Assembly (NCBI GenBank): GCA_035256745.1
Contig: DATEXQ010000008.1
Coordinates: 1 to 24,784 of the forward strand
Origin: DATEXQ01 sp035256745
GTDB lineage: Bacteria > Patescibacteriota > Microgenomatia > UBA8517
Direction of reading: 5' to 3'
DNA: 24,784 nt
Below the pieces are notes generated by a model. The model did not search any database and had not been told where the DNA came from. It saw only the letters and a list, made by a program, of their open reading frames with translations. Made by a program: the position numbers and the translations under genes. Of this stretch, positions 7,573 to 15,086 are shown piece after piece. The first letter of the stretch is position 1. The number at the start of each line of letters is the position of its first letter.

Positions 7573-9717
7573 ATGGATAAAGTTTGGGACCATAAAAAAT
7601 TCGAGAGCGATATTTACAATCTTTGGGAAAAATCCGGTAGTTTTATTCCACAAATAGATAAAGCAAAAAAATCTTTTTGCATGATAATGCCTCCCCCCAA
7701 TGCGAATGGAGATCTACACATAGGTCATGCCCGTTTTGTAACTGTCGAAGATGTAATCACCCGCTATCACAGAATGAAAGGTGAAGTAACTTTATGGCTT
7801 CCTGGAACCGACCATGCAGGAATAGAAACTCAATATGTATTTGAAAAAGAATTAGCTAAAAACGGAAAAAGTCGTTTTGATTATGATGACGACACGCTTT
7901 ACCGGATGATCCAAGAATACTCTCTTAAGTATAAGGGTAATACCGAATATCAATTAAAAGCTTTAGGTGCATCTTGCGATTGGACCAGAGAAAAATACAC
8001 TTTGGATGCCAATATCATAAAAATTGTTTACAAAACATTTAAGGCGCTTTTTGACGATGGATTAATCTATAGAGGGGAAAGAATCGTCAATTACTGTACA
8101 CGTTGCGGAACATCATATTCGCAATTAGAAACCGACACAGTAGAAAAAGATGATAAACTCTATTACCTTGATTACGGTTCCGTTAGCATTGCAACCACAA
8201 GACCTGAAACAATATTTGCTGATTGCGCTGTTGCAGTTAATCCCAAAGATTCCCGCTACCAAAAACTTATAGGTAAAAATGCAATTCTTCCTATTGTCGA
8301 AAGAGAGTTACCCATAATAGCAGATGCACTTGTCGATATTGATTTTGGAACAGGAGCTTTGAAAATTACCCCTGCTCATGACTCTGTTGATTTTGAAATC
8401 GGACAAAAAAATCACCTTCCGACAATTGGTGTTATTGATGAAAAAGGAAGAATGATAAATACACCTGAAAAATATATAGGTTTAACGGTTGCCAATGCAA
8501 GAGAAGAAGTGGTCAAGGATTTGCACAATCTTGGAAAAATTAAAAAAATCGAAAACATCCATCATATGGTAGCTGTTTGCTACAAAGATAAAGGTATTAT
8601 TGAGCCAAGAGTTTCCGAACAGTGGTTCGTAAAAGTTGAACCTCTGGCAAAACTTGCACTGTCTGCTATCAAAACCAAAAAAGTAGTATTCACAGCTAAA
8701 AAATTTGAAAAGATTGCAATTCATTGGTTGAAAAACTTAAGGGATTGGAATCTATCAAGACAAATTGTCTGGGGAATAAGAATACCAGCTTTTAAATGCG
8801 AAAAATGCCTGAATTGGACAATTACTGAAGGTGAAAAACCAAAAAGTTGCAATAATTGTGGATACGATAAATTGGTTCAAGATACCGACACTTTTGACAC
8901 CTGGTTTTCATCGGGTCAATGGCCGTATGCCACTCTTCTGTCGTCGGATAAAATTACCAATTACCAATTACCAATTTCTAAAAATATATATAAAAATGCA
9001 AAAGATTTTAATTATTTTTATCCTACTTCCATTATGGAAACCGCTTACGACATACTCCCCTTCTGGGTTTTAAGAATGATAATGCTAGGTCTTTATGCAA
9101 CTGGCGAAGTTCCGTTTAAAGATATTCTTCTGCACGGGCTAGTAAGAGATCGGGAGGGACAAAAAATTTCTAAATCTAAAGGTAATGTAATAAATCCCCT
9201 TGAAATGATTGAGAAATATGGCTGCGATGCTTTGAGGATGGGTTTAATTTGGGGAGCATTGGTTGAAAACGATGTGTCTTTATCCGAAGAAAATATTAGG
9301 GGTCAGAGAAACTTTTCGAACAAGATTTGGAATATAGGTCGTTTTGTTTTCCAAAGCAAACCGAATAAACAAAATTCAAAATTCCCCATTCCAAAAACTT
9401 CAAATCCAGAAGACAAATGGATATTGGGAGAACTAAAATCTACGACCAATAAAGTATCTAAAGCCTTTGATAAATATAAATTAAATACTGCAGCTGAAAT
9501 TGTATACGATTTTGTTTGGCACAAGTTTGCCGATAAATACATCGAAAGCATTAAATCTCGAAGAAAAGAAGCCCAACCAACTCTAGAATATGTTTATTTA
9601 AATTCTCTTAAAATCCTTCATCCTTTTATGCCCTATGTTACAGAAGCAATTTGGTCTATTGGTTTTGCCAAAGAAAAAAAAGATTTACTCATAAATGCTT
9701 CCTGGCCTACAAAATAA
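7573..9717 (+). CDS. valS: Valyl-tRNA synthetase, short form
   Basis: This class I synthetase charges tRNA-Val. The 714-residue protein has the HIGH motif as HIGH (49-52) in PPPNANGDLHIGHA, LPGTDHAGIETQ, the CP1 editing region (ATTRPETIFADCAVAV, GTGALKITPAHDSVDF), DTWFSSGQWPYA and the KMSKS loop as KISKS (531-535). Two Cys pairs occur at CTRC and CEKC/CNNC and look like zinc knuckles. The anticodon-binding domain begins RNFSNKIWNIGRFVF. It ends soon after the anticodon domain and lacks the C-terminal coiled-coil arm of the usual 880-950-residue bacterial enzyme. An in-frame TTG at 7567 overlaps no better signal; I prefer ATG 7573 directly after the -10 box. Two low-complexity insertions (near residues 460 and 596) match the micro-repeats noted elsewhere. 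The gene ends four bases from a convergent gene. Confidence 0.95.
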   Translation: MDKVWDHKKFESDIYNLWEKSGSFIPQIDKAKKSFCMIMPPPNANGDLHIGHARFVTVEDVITRYHRMKGEVTLWLPGTDHAGIETQYVFEKELAKNGKSRFDYDDDTLYRMIQEYSLKYKGNTEYQLKALGASCDWTREKYTLDANIIKIVYKTFKALFDDGLIYRGERIVNYCTRCGTSYSQLETDTVEKDDKLYYLDYGSVSIATTRPETIFADCAVAVNPKDSRYQKLIGKNAILPIVERELPIIADALVDIDFGTGALKITPAHDSVDFEIGQKNHLPTIGVIDEKGRMINTPEKYIGLTVANAREEVVKDLHNLGKIKKIENIHHMVAVCYKDKGIIEPRVSEQWFVKVEPLAKLALSAIKTKKVVFTAKKFEKIAIHWLKNLRDWNLSRQIVWGIRIPAFKCEKCLNWTITEGEKPKSCNNCGYDKLVQDTDTFDTWFSSGQWPYATLLSSDKITNYQLPISKNIYKNAKDFNYFYPTSIMETAYDILPFWVLRMIMLGLYATGEVPFKDILLHGLVRDREGQKISKSKGNVINPLEMIEKYGCDALRMGLIWGALVENDVSLSEENIRGQRNFSNKIWNIGRFVFQSKPNKQNSKFPIPKTSNPEDKWILGELKSTTNKVSKAFDKYKLNTAAEIVYDFVWHKFADKYIESIKSRRKEAQPTLEYVYLNSLKILHPFMPYVTEAIWSIGFAKEKKDLLINASWPTK
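8953..8973 (+). repeat. Three tandem ATTACCA heptamers inside valS
   Basis: Three perfect copies of ATTACCA run head to tail, followed by a partial copy (ATT). They encode the peptide around ITNYQLPIS in the ValRS catalytic region between the DTWFSSGQWP block and the YPTSIMETAYDILPFW block, where the usual enzyme has a short loop. This is direct sequence observation; an origin as a replication-slippage insertion is inference. Confidence 0.85.
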
Positions 9718-9721
9718 AAGC

Positions 9722-10642
9722 TTAAGGAGTTGCAGTAGGACTGGCTGAAGGACTTGAAGTTGGACTTGCCGAAGGAGTAGCTGTTGATTGTAAAAATATA
9801 AATGTAGAAAGGATTAGGTCTTTGGCTTCTTCAAAACCTTTTTTGGTTGGGTCAGCAACCATTTCCGTAATTTCGACATAACTTGAATCTTTTAATGGAT
9901 CTTGAAGATATATCGATATCCACTTACCCAATCCTTCGGTAGTAAAACTATAACCTTCTAAATTACCCATCTTATAAGGAAGAACGTTTTCTAAAATCTT
10001 CACATCTCCAGACTGTGTTTGTGCTTTTAACGAATCATCCGCAACAATCTTTAAAGTTTTCCCTTTGGGTAAAGTTCCAATTTTAAAACTTAAAGAAATA
10101 CCGTCATAAAATTCCGTACCTTCTTTTTGAGTTGGACCCCAAATACTAAGAGAAACTAAATTATTGTCCTCTTGTACTTTTGCTTCTAATGGGTATTTAA
10201 AGGAGAATTTTTCAGGAGAAGTATAAGTCTTCCAATTTTCGGTTGGATTAGCAGTTGCGGTTGGTGTGGAAACTTCGGTAGGAATAGGAGTAGGAATTTC
10301 TGTAGTTTCTTTAGAAACTTTTTTTATACCCATATAGTAAAGGCCAATACCAGCTAAAGATAGAACAAAAAATACTACGGCAATTATTATTAGTGTTTTG
10401 GATGATTTATTATTATCCCCAAGTGGTAAATTTGAAGGCGTATTATTGGTTTCCGTCTTTGTTTCTTGCTGAAAAGAAGGCTGTACTGCCGGAGGTTGGT
10501 CAACGTCTACATTTTTTATTTCCGGTTGAACACTCGTATTAATGGCTGCAACGTTTGGATCTTTTTCCTCTTTTGCGATTTCATTAATTCTTGTCAACTC
10601 ATCCTGTGGATTAACAGAGCTGGTTGGATTATCGTCACTCAT
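9722..10642 (-). CDS. Single-pass membrane protein with disordered tails
   Basis: I do not recognise a named family with certainty. The 306-residue protein has an N-terminal region of about 82 residues rich in Asn, Pro, Gln, Thr and Glu, then one membrane span (TLIIIAVVFFVLSLAGIGLYYMG, about 83-105). A Thr/Pro linker follows. The compact domain from about residue 135 (ENWKTYTSPEKFSFKYPLEAKV) to 285 has the look of a PsbP-like fold: a Y-x-F-x-Y-P strand early on and an alpha-helical end (KGFEEAKDLILSTFIFL). The last 20 residues are a Ser/Pro/Ala/Thr repeat (SASPTSSPSASP), likely a surface-exposed stalk. Its tail-span-domain plan resembles the solute-binding protein at 1478-2917. It converges on valS with a four-base gap, and its start faces the small TPR gene at 10678. 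Function unknown. Confidence 0.75.
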   Translation of the reverse strand: MSDDNPTSSVNPQDELTRINEIAKEEKDPNVAAINTSVQPEIKNVDVDQPPAVQPSFQQETKTETNNTPSNLPLGDNNKSSKTLIIIAVVFFVLSLAGIGLYYMGIKKVSKETTEIPTPIPTEVSTPTATANPTENWKTYTSPEKFSFKYPLEAKVQEDNNLVSLSIWGPTQKEGTEFYDGISLSFKIGTLPKGKTLKIVADDSLKAQTQSGDVKILENVLPYKMGNLEGYSFTTEGLGKWISIYLQDPLKDSSYVEITEMVADPTKKGFEEAKDLILSTFIFLQSTATPSASPTSSPSASPTATP

Positions 10643-10677
10643 GTTATTATTAAACTACAAAAGAACTTCCTAAATCA

Positions 10678-11001
10678 ATGGTTAAAAAATTCCACCTATT
10701 CATACTTGTCTCTTCCATCTTGGTTTTTCTTCTTACAATTTCTTTTTTGAATTTGAAAGTTTATTTTGATGGTTCAAAAGAAAGTAAAGTTCTTTCGGCA
10801 GAAAACAAAAAACCAGATGAAGAAGAATTTTTGGTAAATTATTTAGAATCAAACCCCAATTATTTTCCCGGGATAATAGAACTGGCAAAAATTCAAATAG
10901 CAAACTCTGAAAACGACGAGGCTACTAAAACTTTATTAAAAGCAAAAGAAATTGATCCCAATTCTGATGTAATTAAAAAGTTGGAAGAAGAAATTAAGTA
11001 A
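10678..11001 (+). CDS. Small membrane-anchored TPR-like protein
   Basis: This 107-residue protein starts with Lys-flanked hydrophobic residues 5-25 (FHLFILVSSILVFLLTISFLN), a signal anchor without a clear cleavage site. A charged stretch and about 50 residues with the pattern of one and a half tetratricopeptide repeats follow (VNYLESNPNYFPGIIELAKIQ, then ATKTLLKAKEIDPNSDVIKKL). The A-x-x-x-L-x-x-A-x-x-x-D-P-N spacing supports the TPR reading. It probably mediates a protein contact on the outer side of the membrane; the partner is unknown. The gene lies divergent from the tailed membrane protein gene (35-nt spacer) and ends one base from the convergent bL25 gene. It is short, but the TM-plus-TPR pattern and coding character make it a credible gene. 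Confidence 0.68.
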   Translation: MVKKFHLFILVSSILVFLLTISFLNLKVYFDGSKESKVLSAENKKPDEEEFLVNYLESNPNYFPGIIELAKIQIANSENDEATKTLLKAKEIDPNSDVIKKLEEEIK

Positions 11002-11002
11002 A

Positions 11003-11695
11003 TTATTCTTTTTTCTCTTCTTCTTTTTGAAGAACGGGTACTTCTTCCTTTTTAGGCTCTTCACCTTCAGGTGTCTCTTCGGGGACTACACCCTCTTCAC
11101 CTTCAGGAACTGGAGCTACTGGTACTTCTTCTACTTCTTCTTTAATGGCTTCAACTTTGACTAAAATTACTTCCATGTCGTTCTTGATTTCTACTTTATT
11201 CTTATCGACCTTTAAATTCTTAACAAACAGTGCATTATCCACTTCAATCAAGTTTGAAATGTCCACCTCAAATTTTTCTGGAAGATCCATTGGTAAAGCT
11301 TCGACTTCAATTTCTTGTATATACTGAACAACAGTCCCCAATCCCTGTTTTTCTGCTGGTGATTCCCCCACCAATTCAACTGGAACTTCAGCCGTTACTT
11401 TCTCCTTAAGGTCAACCTGAAGGAAATCTACATGAATTGGTTTATCGCTTAAGGGGTCCATTTGTACATTGTGTACAAGAACCGGTCTTTTTTCCTTACC
11501 TAATTCTATCTGAAGCAAGCTTGTTTCTCCAGCTTTTTTAAACATGTCTTCAAAATCTTTTTCTTTTACCATCAAAGAAACTGACTTAATATTTTTTCCA
11601 TAAATGTTCGCAGGAAGGATTCCCTCTTTTCTCATACGATTTACTTTTCTTCCTGTTATTTCCCTTTTTTCGGCTTTAAGTATCAAATTTACCAT
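11003..11695 (-). CDS. rplY: Large-subunit ribosomal protein bL25 (CTC/TL5 form)
   Basis: The 230-residue protein is the long, two-domain form of bL25, which binds 5S rRNA in the large subunit. The N-terminal domain opens MVNLILKAEKREITGRKVNR and continues MRKEGILPANIYGKN, matching the family's R...GK...R..G.IPAV.YG. The C-terminal TL5-type domain follows (DPLSDKPIHVDFLQVD, VTAEVPVELVGES, IEVEALPMDLPEKFEVDIS). A 45-residue Glu/Pro tail ends the protein. I start it at the ATG at 11695; an in-frame upstream ATG at 11764 would add 23 residues encoded by the 3' end of the preceding gene and lies upstream of the predicted transcription start, so it is unlikely. No Shine-Dalgarno motif is visible. 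A promoter and a strong hairpin lie just ahead (see those entries). Confidence 0.93.
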   Translation of the reverse strand: MVNLILKAEKREITGRKVNRMRKEGILPANIYGKNIKSVSLMVKEKDFEDMFKKAGETSLLQIELGKEKRPVLVHNVQMDPLSDKPIHVDFLQVDLKEKVTAEVPVELVGESPAEKQGLGTVVQYIQEIEVEALPMDLPEKFEVDISNLIEVDNALFVKNLKVDKNKVEIKNDMEVILVKVEAIKEEVEEVPVAPVPEGEEGVVPEETPEGEEPKKEEVPVLQKEEEKKE

Positions 11696-11699
11696 TATA

Positions 11700-14528
11700 T
11701 TAATATTTTCTGAAAGAAATTCGCGAGACGATGTCTCGCGAACTAGACGTTGTATTATACTCAATTACATTTGCTCTGGTCAAGGAAAAACGATCTATTG
11801 CCTCAAAATTAATCCCTTGAGGAAACTCCAATACGACATCTGCATTTAAAACATCTTGTCCCGCTTGTTTTCTCCAATAAAAAAGATATTCTCCATTTTG
11901 GCTAAAATTCAAATTATGATTTCCACTCCACTCGAATGTTATTTGTTTAGATTGACCAGGAAGAATTTCTGTAAAAAATCCTGCCTCTATATATCCTTCA
12001 ATGTTTTTAACCAATGGATAGGTGGATTTCATATCCCCAACCCCTTGATCATTCACTTTAGCGAAAACACTTCCCTCTGGTACATATATTCTAATATAGG
12101 TCCTATATTTTCCTTTATAACCCAGGGCTGGATTCGCATTGTTTTTTAAGCTTAATGTCATTGTTCTAACAATCTGCTTTTCTTTAATTTTATTAGTCAA
12201 TTTTCCCTCACTTTCAATAAAATAATTTGCACTATTTGCCCCAACATTCGTCTCTATCACAGAAAGCCAATCCGAATAGCAATTATTTATTACGCATAAA
12301 GGGTAATTGATACTGCCATCCCACCCCAAATCAGAAACGGTTTTCTGACCTTTGTTGTCATGTAAAAACACCTGAATATGGCGATCGCTTAATTCTTGGT
12401 AAAGAATAGCGTTAAAAATTAAATTGTTTTGCTTATCAAAGGAAGTTATTTTATTAAATACTTCCTGCATTAATCCTGGATAATAATTATTACCGACGTT
12501 ATTAGAAGCTGAATCTTTGTTAGCTTGTGTTTGAATCATTTCGTAAAAGTTATTTTCATCTAAAGCTTGATTAAAACCTTGAACGTTCAACTTTCCTGTA
12601 ATCTTTAATAAATCTTTAATAAACTTCAAGTCTATAGCAACAACCCCATCTACAGACTCCCCTATTTCTTTTTCTAAAAACCATTCTGCTCTTTGTGCTG
12701 AAGAGGGAAAATCAGGATCCCAATTTGAATCCCTTAAATACCAATTTTCTTGTCCTAAATAATTTTTTATTTCCTCAGGGGGTTCTACTTTACCTTTTAG
12801 TTGCTCGTCTACCGAATATACATTCATAATATTAGTATCAACCACGCGACCTTTATTAAATTTTAAGAGGGCAATGGTTTCTATAAAACCTCCCGTTGGT
12901 CTTAACTGAAAATTATTTTGAAGAAGTATAAGATAGGTTTTTGGAGTATCTTGACCTAATAGGTTTGGTAGTAAATCGACCAAAAGTTTTATTTTCACAA
13001 CAATATCCCTTTTTCCAGTTAAATCAATGTTTTTTGTAATTCTTTTTATATATACTGCACCCAGACTGTTAAGTTCTTTATATTCACCCTCTAAAAAAGA
13101 TATTTCTCTATATAAAGAGTCAAGGTCAAGCGAAAGATCTTTGGAGAAATATACAATATCATAAGGAGAATCCCCCATCACTTTATTTAACATTTCACCC
13201 GATCTTTCATACACATCTGCAAGTTTAACCAGTACTTGTAAATCATTGTTTATAAACAATGCATCATCTTTTCCAGATGAAAATATTTTATCGGTGACTG
13301 GAATATGTGAATACAGTGAAAAAAGATAAGTTGATGCTTTCGAGGAAGCAGAAGAGATTAAAAAAATATTCTTAGCAAAACTTAAATTTCCTTTCAGTAA
13401 AAATGTTTGTCCTAAGTAAACCCCAAACGTAGATATGATAAGTAGTATTACCGGTAAAACTAAGGCTAGGAAAAGAGTTATTGGCACTCTTGTAACTAGT
13501 TTTCCCAATTTCCTTTCTTTTTTGCCTTTATTATTTAAAGATATTTTATTTTTCTTTTCAATATTCTTGTTTGGTTCTTTTTTAAGTATCAATATTTTTT
13601 CCGGGTATTGCTGATTTCTGTTTTGCTCAATCTCAAGGGTTTCTTGATATTCATTTTTTACATATTCTTCTATCAAAAAACTTGGCTTTGATTTGGCAAA
13701 CCAATCAGTTGCCAACTTGATAGCTTCCTTTAAAGATTTATCACTTATTATTGTTTCCCTTACATTCCCATCGTTTTCAATCCATTCTTCCTCTGTCTTC
13801 AATAGAAGATTATTATTAATTTCCATCAATACTTCCGCTCCACTTAAAGAAACCTCTTTACCCAGCAGAACCATATCTTTTCCAGGAAAACTGAATGAAA
13901 AAAGATTTTTTACTATATTTCTGGCAGCATCCGCAATATAAATTGGGTTTAATATCTCATTAGTTGAAGGTTTATCTATTACTTCATCTAATATCTTTCC
14001 TCTTAAGTATCTAGAAATAAGAAATCTTTTTGTTAAAAGCATTCTTGGACCAATAGGAGGGTCTAAATATATAACCTCAACGTTTGTGGGTATATTAATC
14101 AAAAGTTTTTCGATTAATTCTTTCAATGTTTTGTGATCATTTCTCAAACATTTATTGGGAAAGAGAAAAAGACCCCTTGCTTCTTTTTCTTTAATAATTT
14201 CTAGTGCTTTTGATAATTTCTCCTTTTCTTTTTCAAATATTAATTTCTTGTTTTTACTATCAACTTTTGAAAATAAAGTACTTTCATAGAGTAAATAGTT
14301 AATATTCTCTTTTATATTTAGTTGATCGTAACTATTGATTGAATAATTTATATTTTCTTTTAGGTGCGAGGATAACGATTTCCAATCAGAAATATTATCT
14401 GTAAAAACATTTACACGGCAGTAATTCGCCAGGAGATTTTCTAATATACTTATTGCTAATCCTTCTGGTTCTGAAAATAAAAATACTGTTGGTCTATCGA
14501 ACTCTTCAAGGCTAAAAGGTTCATCCAT
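11700..14528 (-). CDS. Epimerase-like domain fused to a DUF4012 membrane protein
   Basis: This 942-residue protein has three parts. Residues about 10-270 resemble an extended short-chain dehydrogenase/NAD-dependent epimerase: a first Rossmann unit PTVFLFSEPEGLAISILENLLA, later DPPIGPRM (compare the family's VYGPR) and NPIYIADAARNIV. The glycine-rich nucleotide loop is degraded and no clear YxxxK is visible, so it is probably inactive. A basic linker leads to one membrane span (about 347-370). The outer part contains DUF4012, marked by YLILLQNNFQLRPTGGF (about 532-548), NIMNVYSVDEQL and VDGVVAIDLKFIKDLL. DUF4012 proteins are common in Patescibacteria and Gram-positives, often near polysaccharide genes, but their function is not established. 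The gene has its own near-leaderless promoter. Its last 20 codons contain the hairpin and promoter of the downstream bL25 gene. Confidence 0.85.
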   Translation of the reverse strand: MDEPFSLEEFDRPTVFLFSEPEGLAISILENLLANYCRVNVFTDNISDWKSLSSHLKENINYSINSYDQLNIKENINYLLYESTLFSKVDSKNKKLIFEKEKEKLSKALEIIKEKEARGLFLFPNKCLRNDHKTLKELIEKLLINIPTNVEVIYLDPPIGPRMLLTKRFLISRYLRGKILDEVIDKPSTNEILNPIYIADAARNIVKNLFSFSFPGKDMVLLGKEVSLSGAEVLMEINNNLLLKTEEEWIENDGNVRETIISDKSLKEAIKLATDWFAKSKPSFLIEEYVKNEYQETLEIEQNRNQQYPEKILILKKEPNKNIEKKNKISLNNKGKKERKLGKLVTRVPITLFLALVLPVILLIISTFGVYLGQTFLLKGNLSFAKNIFLISSASSKASTYLFSLYSHIPVTDKIFSSGKDDALFINNDLQVLVKLADVYERSGEMLNKVMGDSPYDIVYFSKDLSLDLDSLYREISFLEGEYKELNSLGAVYIKRITKNIDLTGKRDIVVKIKLLVDLLPNLLGQDTPKTYLILLQNNFQLRPTGGFIETIALLKFNKGRVVDTNIMNVYSVDEQLKGKVEPPEEIKNYLGQENWYLRDSNWDPDFPSSAQRAEWFLEKEIGESVDGVVAIDLKFIKDLLKITGKLNVQGFNQALDENNFYEMIQTQANKDSASNNVGNNYYPGLMQEVFNKITSFDKQNNLIFNAILYQELSDRHIQVFLHDNKGQKTVSDLGWDGSINYPLCVINNCYSDWLSVIETNVGANSANYFIESEGKLTNKIKEKQIVRTMTLSLKNNANPALGYKGKYRTYIRIYVPEGSVFAKVNDQGVGDMKSTYPLVKNIEGYIEAGFFTEILPGQSKQITFEWSGNHNLNFSQNGEYLFYWRKQAGQDVLNADVVLEFPQGINFEAIDRFSLTRANVIEYNTTSSSRDIVSRISFRKY
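11720..11742 (-). repeat. Perfect 10-bp GC-rich inverted repeat in the bL25 leader
   Basis: Arms TTCGCGAGAC and GTCTCGCGAA pair perfectly around a three-base loop. It starts about 5 nt after the predicted bL25 transcription start and ends 24 nt before the bL25 ATG. It also lies inside the last codons of the DUF4012 gene (encoding SSRDIVSR). On the minus strand it is followed by AATTTCTTTC, a modest U-tract. It could be a terminator or attenuator, an RNA-protecting 5' stem, or a protein operator; the sequence does not decide. Confidence 0.85.
11754..11783 (-). promoter_or_regulatory. Sigma-70 type promoter of bL25
   Basis: On the minus strand TTGACC (11778-11783), an 18-base spacer and a perfect TATAAT (11754-11759) form a good promoter. 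It lies wholly inside the 3' coding end of the DUF4012 gene. The predicted start near 11747 gives a leader of about 50 nt that begins with the inverted repeat. Confidence 0.72.
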
Positions 14529-14534
14529 AGATTT

Positions 14535-14563
14535 ATGCTATGTTAATTACCGAAACTTTTCAA
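14535..14563 (-). promoter_or_regulatory. Near-leaderless promoter of the DUF4012 gene
   Basis: On the minus strand TTGAAA (14558-14563), a 17-base spacer and TAGCAT (14535-14540, four of six matches to TATAAT) precede the ATG at 14528 by six bases. The predicted transcript would begin at or next to the start codon. Confidence 0.5.
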
Positions 14564-14591
14564 TTTCTTTTATTTAAGAGGGGTAAGTCGG

Positions 14592-14620
14592 CCACTTGAA
14601 AAGAATTATTTTTCAAGTGG
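14592..14620. repeat. Perfect 11-bp inverted repeat after rnhA
   Basis: CCACTTGAAAA and TTTTCAAGTGG pair perfectly across a seven-base loop. It begins six bases after the rnhA stop on the minus strand. On that strand it is followed by CCGACTTACC, not by a T-run, so it is not a standard intrinsic terminator; on the plus strand a T-run lies about 15 bases beyond the arm. It may still stop or protect the 3' end of the rpmH-rnhA transcript. Confidence 0.75.
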
Positions 14621-14626
14621 GAGCGG

Positions 14627-15082
14627 TCATATATTTTTTTCAGAATTACGAGGACGTGAAATTTGCCTCGTTTTTTCATCCAAAATTTTATTTACTAAGA
14701 AGTCCGTCCGACGATTCCTATTTCTTGGAATATAAGTATAAAAAATATTCTCATTTAAAATATTTTCCATTTTTTTGATAGTAAGTATTAAAGGTCTTAA
14801 CCTTTCACTTTTTATTTTATAAAAACCTCTTAACTGTTTAACGACCAATTGAGAGTCAAGAAAAAATATTACCTTAGAATATTTATTTTTTTCTAAATAT
14901 TGACTTAACCATTTAAAAGCCATTAGTACAGCATTGTATTCCGCAACATTATTTGTAGTCTCACCTAAAAATTTCGACTCGTTATGAATTTCCTTTCCGT
15001 TTACCAAAACGATAAATGAAGATGCAGCAGGTCCAGGATTTCCTCTTGCCCCTCCGTCGCAATAGATATTTAGTTCTTCCAT
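14627..15082 (-). CDS. rnhA: Ribonuclease HI
   Basis: The 151-residue enzyme cleaves RNA in RNA-DNA hybrids. The four catalytic carboxylates are visible: D9 in YCDGGARGNPGP, E48 in NNVAEYNAV, D76 in FLDSQLVVKQLRG and D127 in RNRRTDFLVN. The usual histidine-loop region before the last Asp is replaced by YIPRNRNRR, and the basic protrusion of the E. coli enzyme is absent, as in the shorter family branch represented by several Gram-positive and archaeal enzymes. The C-terminus adds about 15 basic residues. The ATG lies four bases after the stop of the O-antigen-ligase-like gene, so it is the last gene of the rpmH-led cluster. A position after khpB and a polysaccharide gene is not standard; the link may be only shared transcription. 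Confidence 0.94.
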   Translation of the reverse strand: MEELNIYCDGGARGNPGPAASSFIVLVNGKEIHNESKFLGETTNNVAEYNAVLMAFKWLSQYLEKNKYSKVIFFLDSQLVVKQLRGFYKIKSERLRPLILTIKKMENILNENIFYTYIPRNRNRRTDFLVNKILDEKTRQISRPRNSEKNI

Positions 15083-15086
15083 GTTT

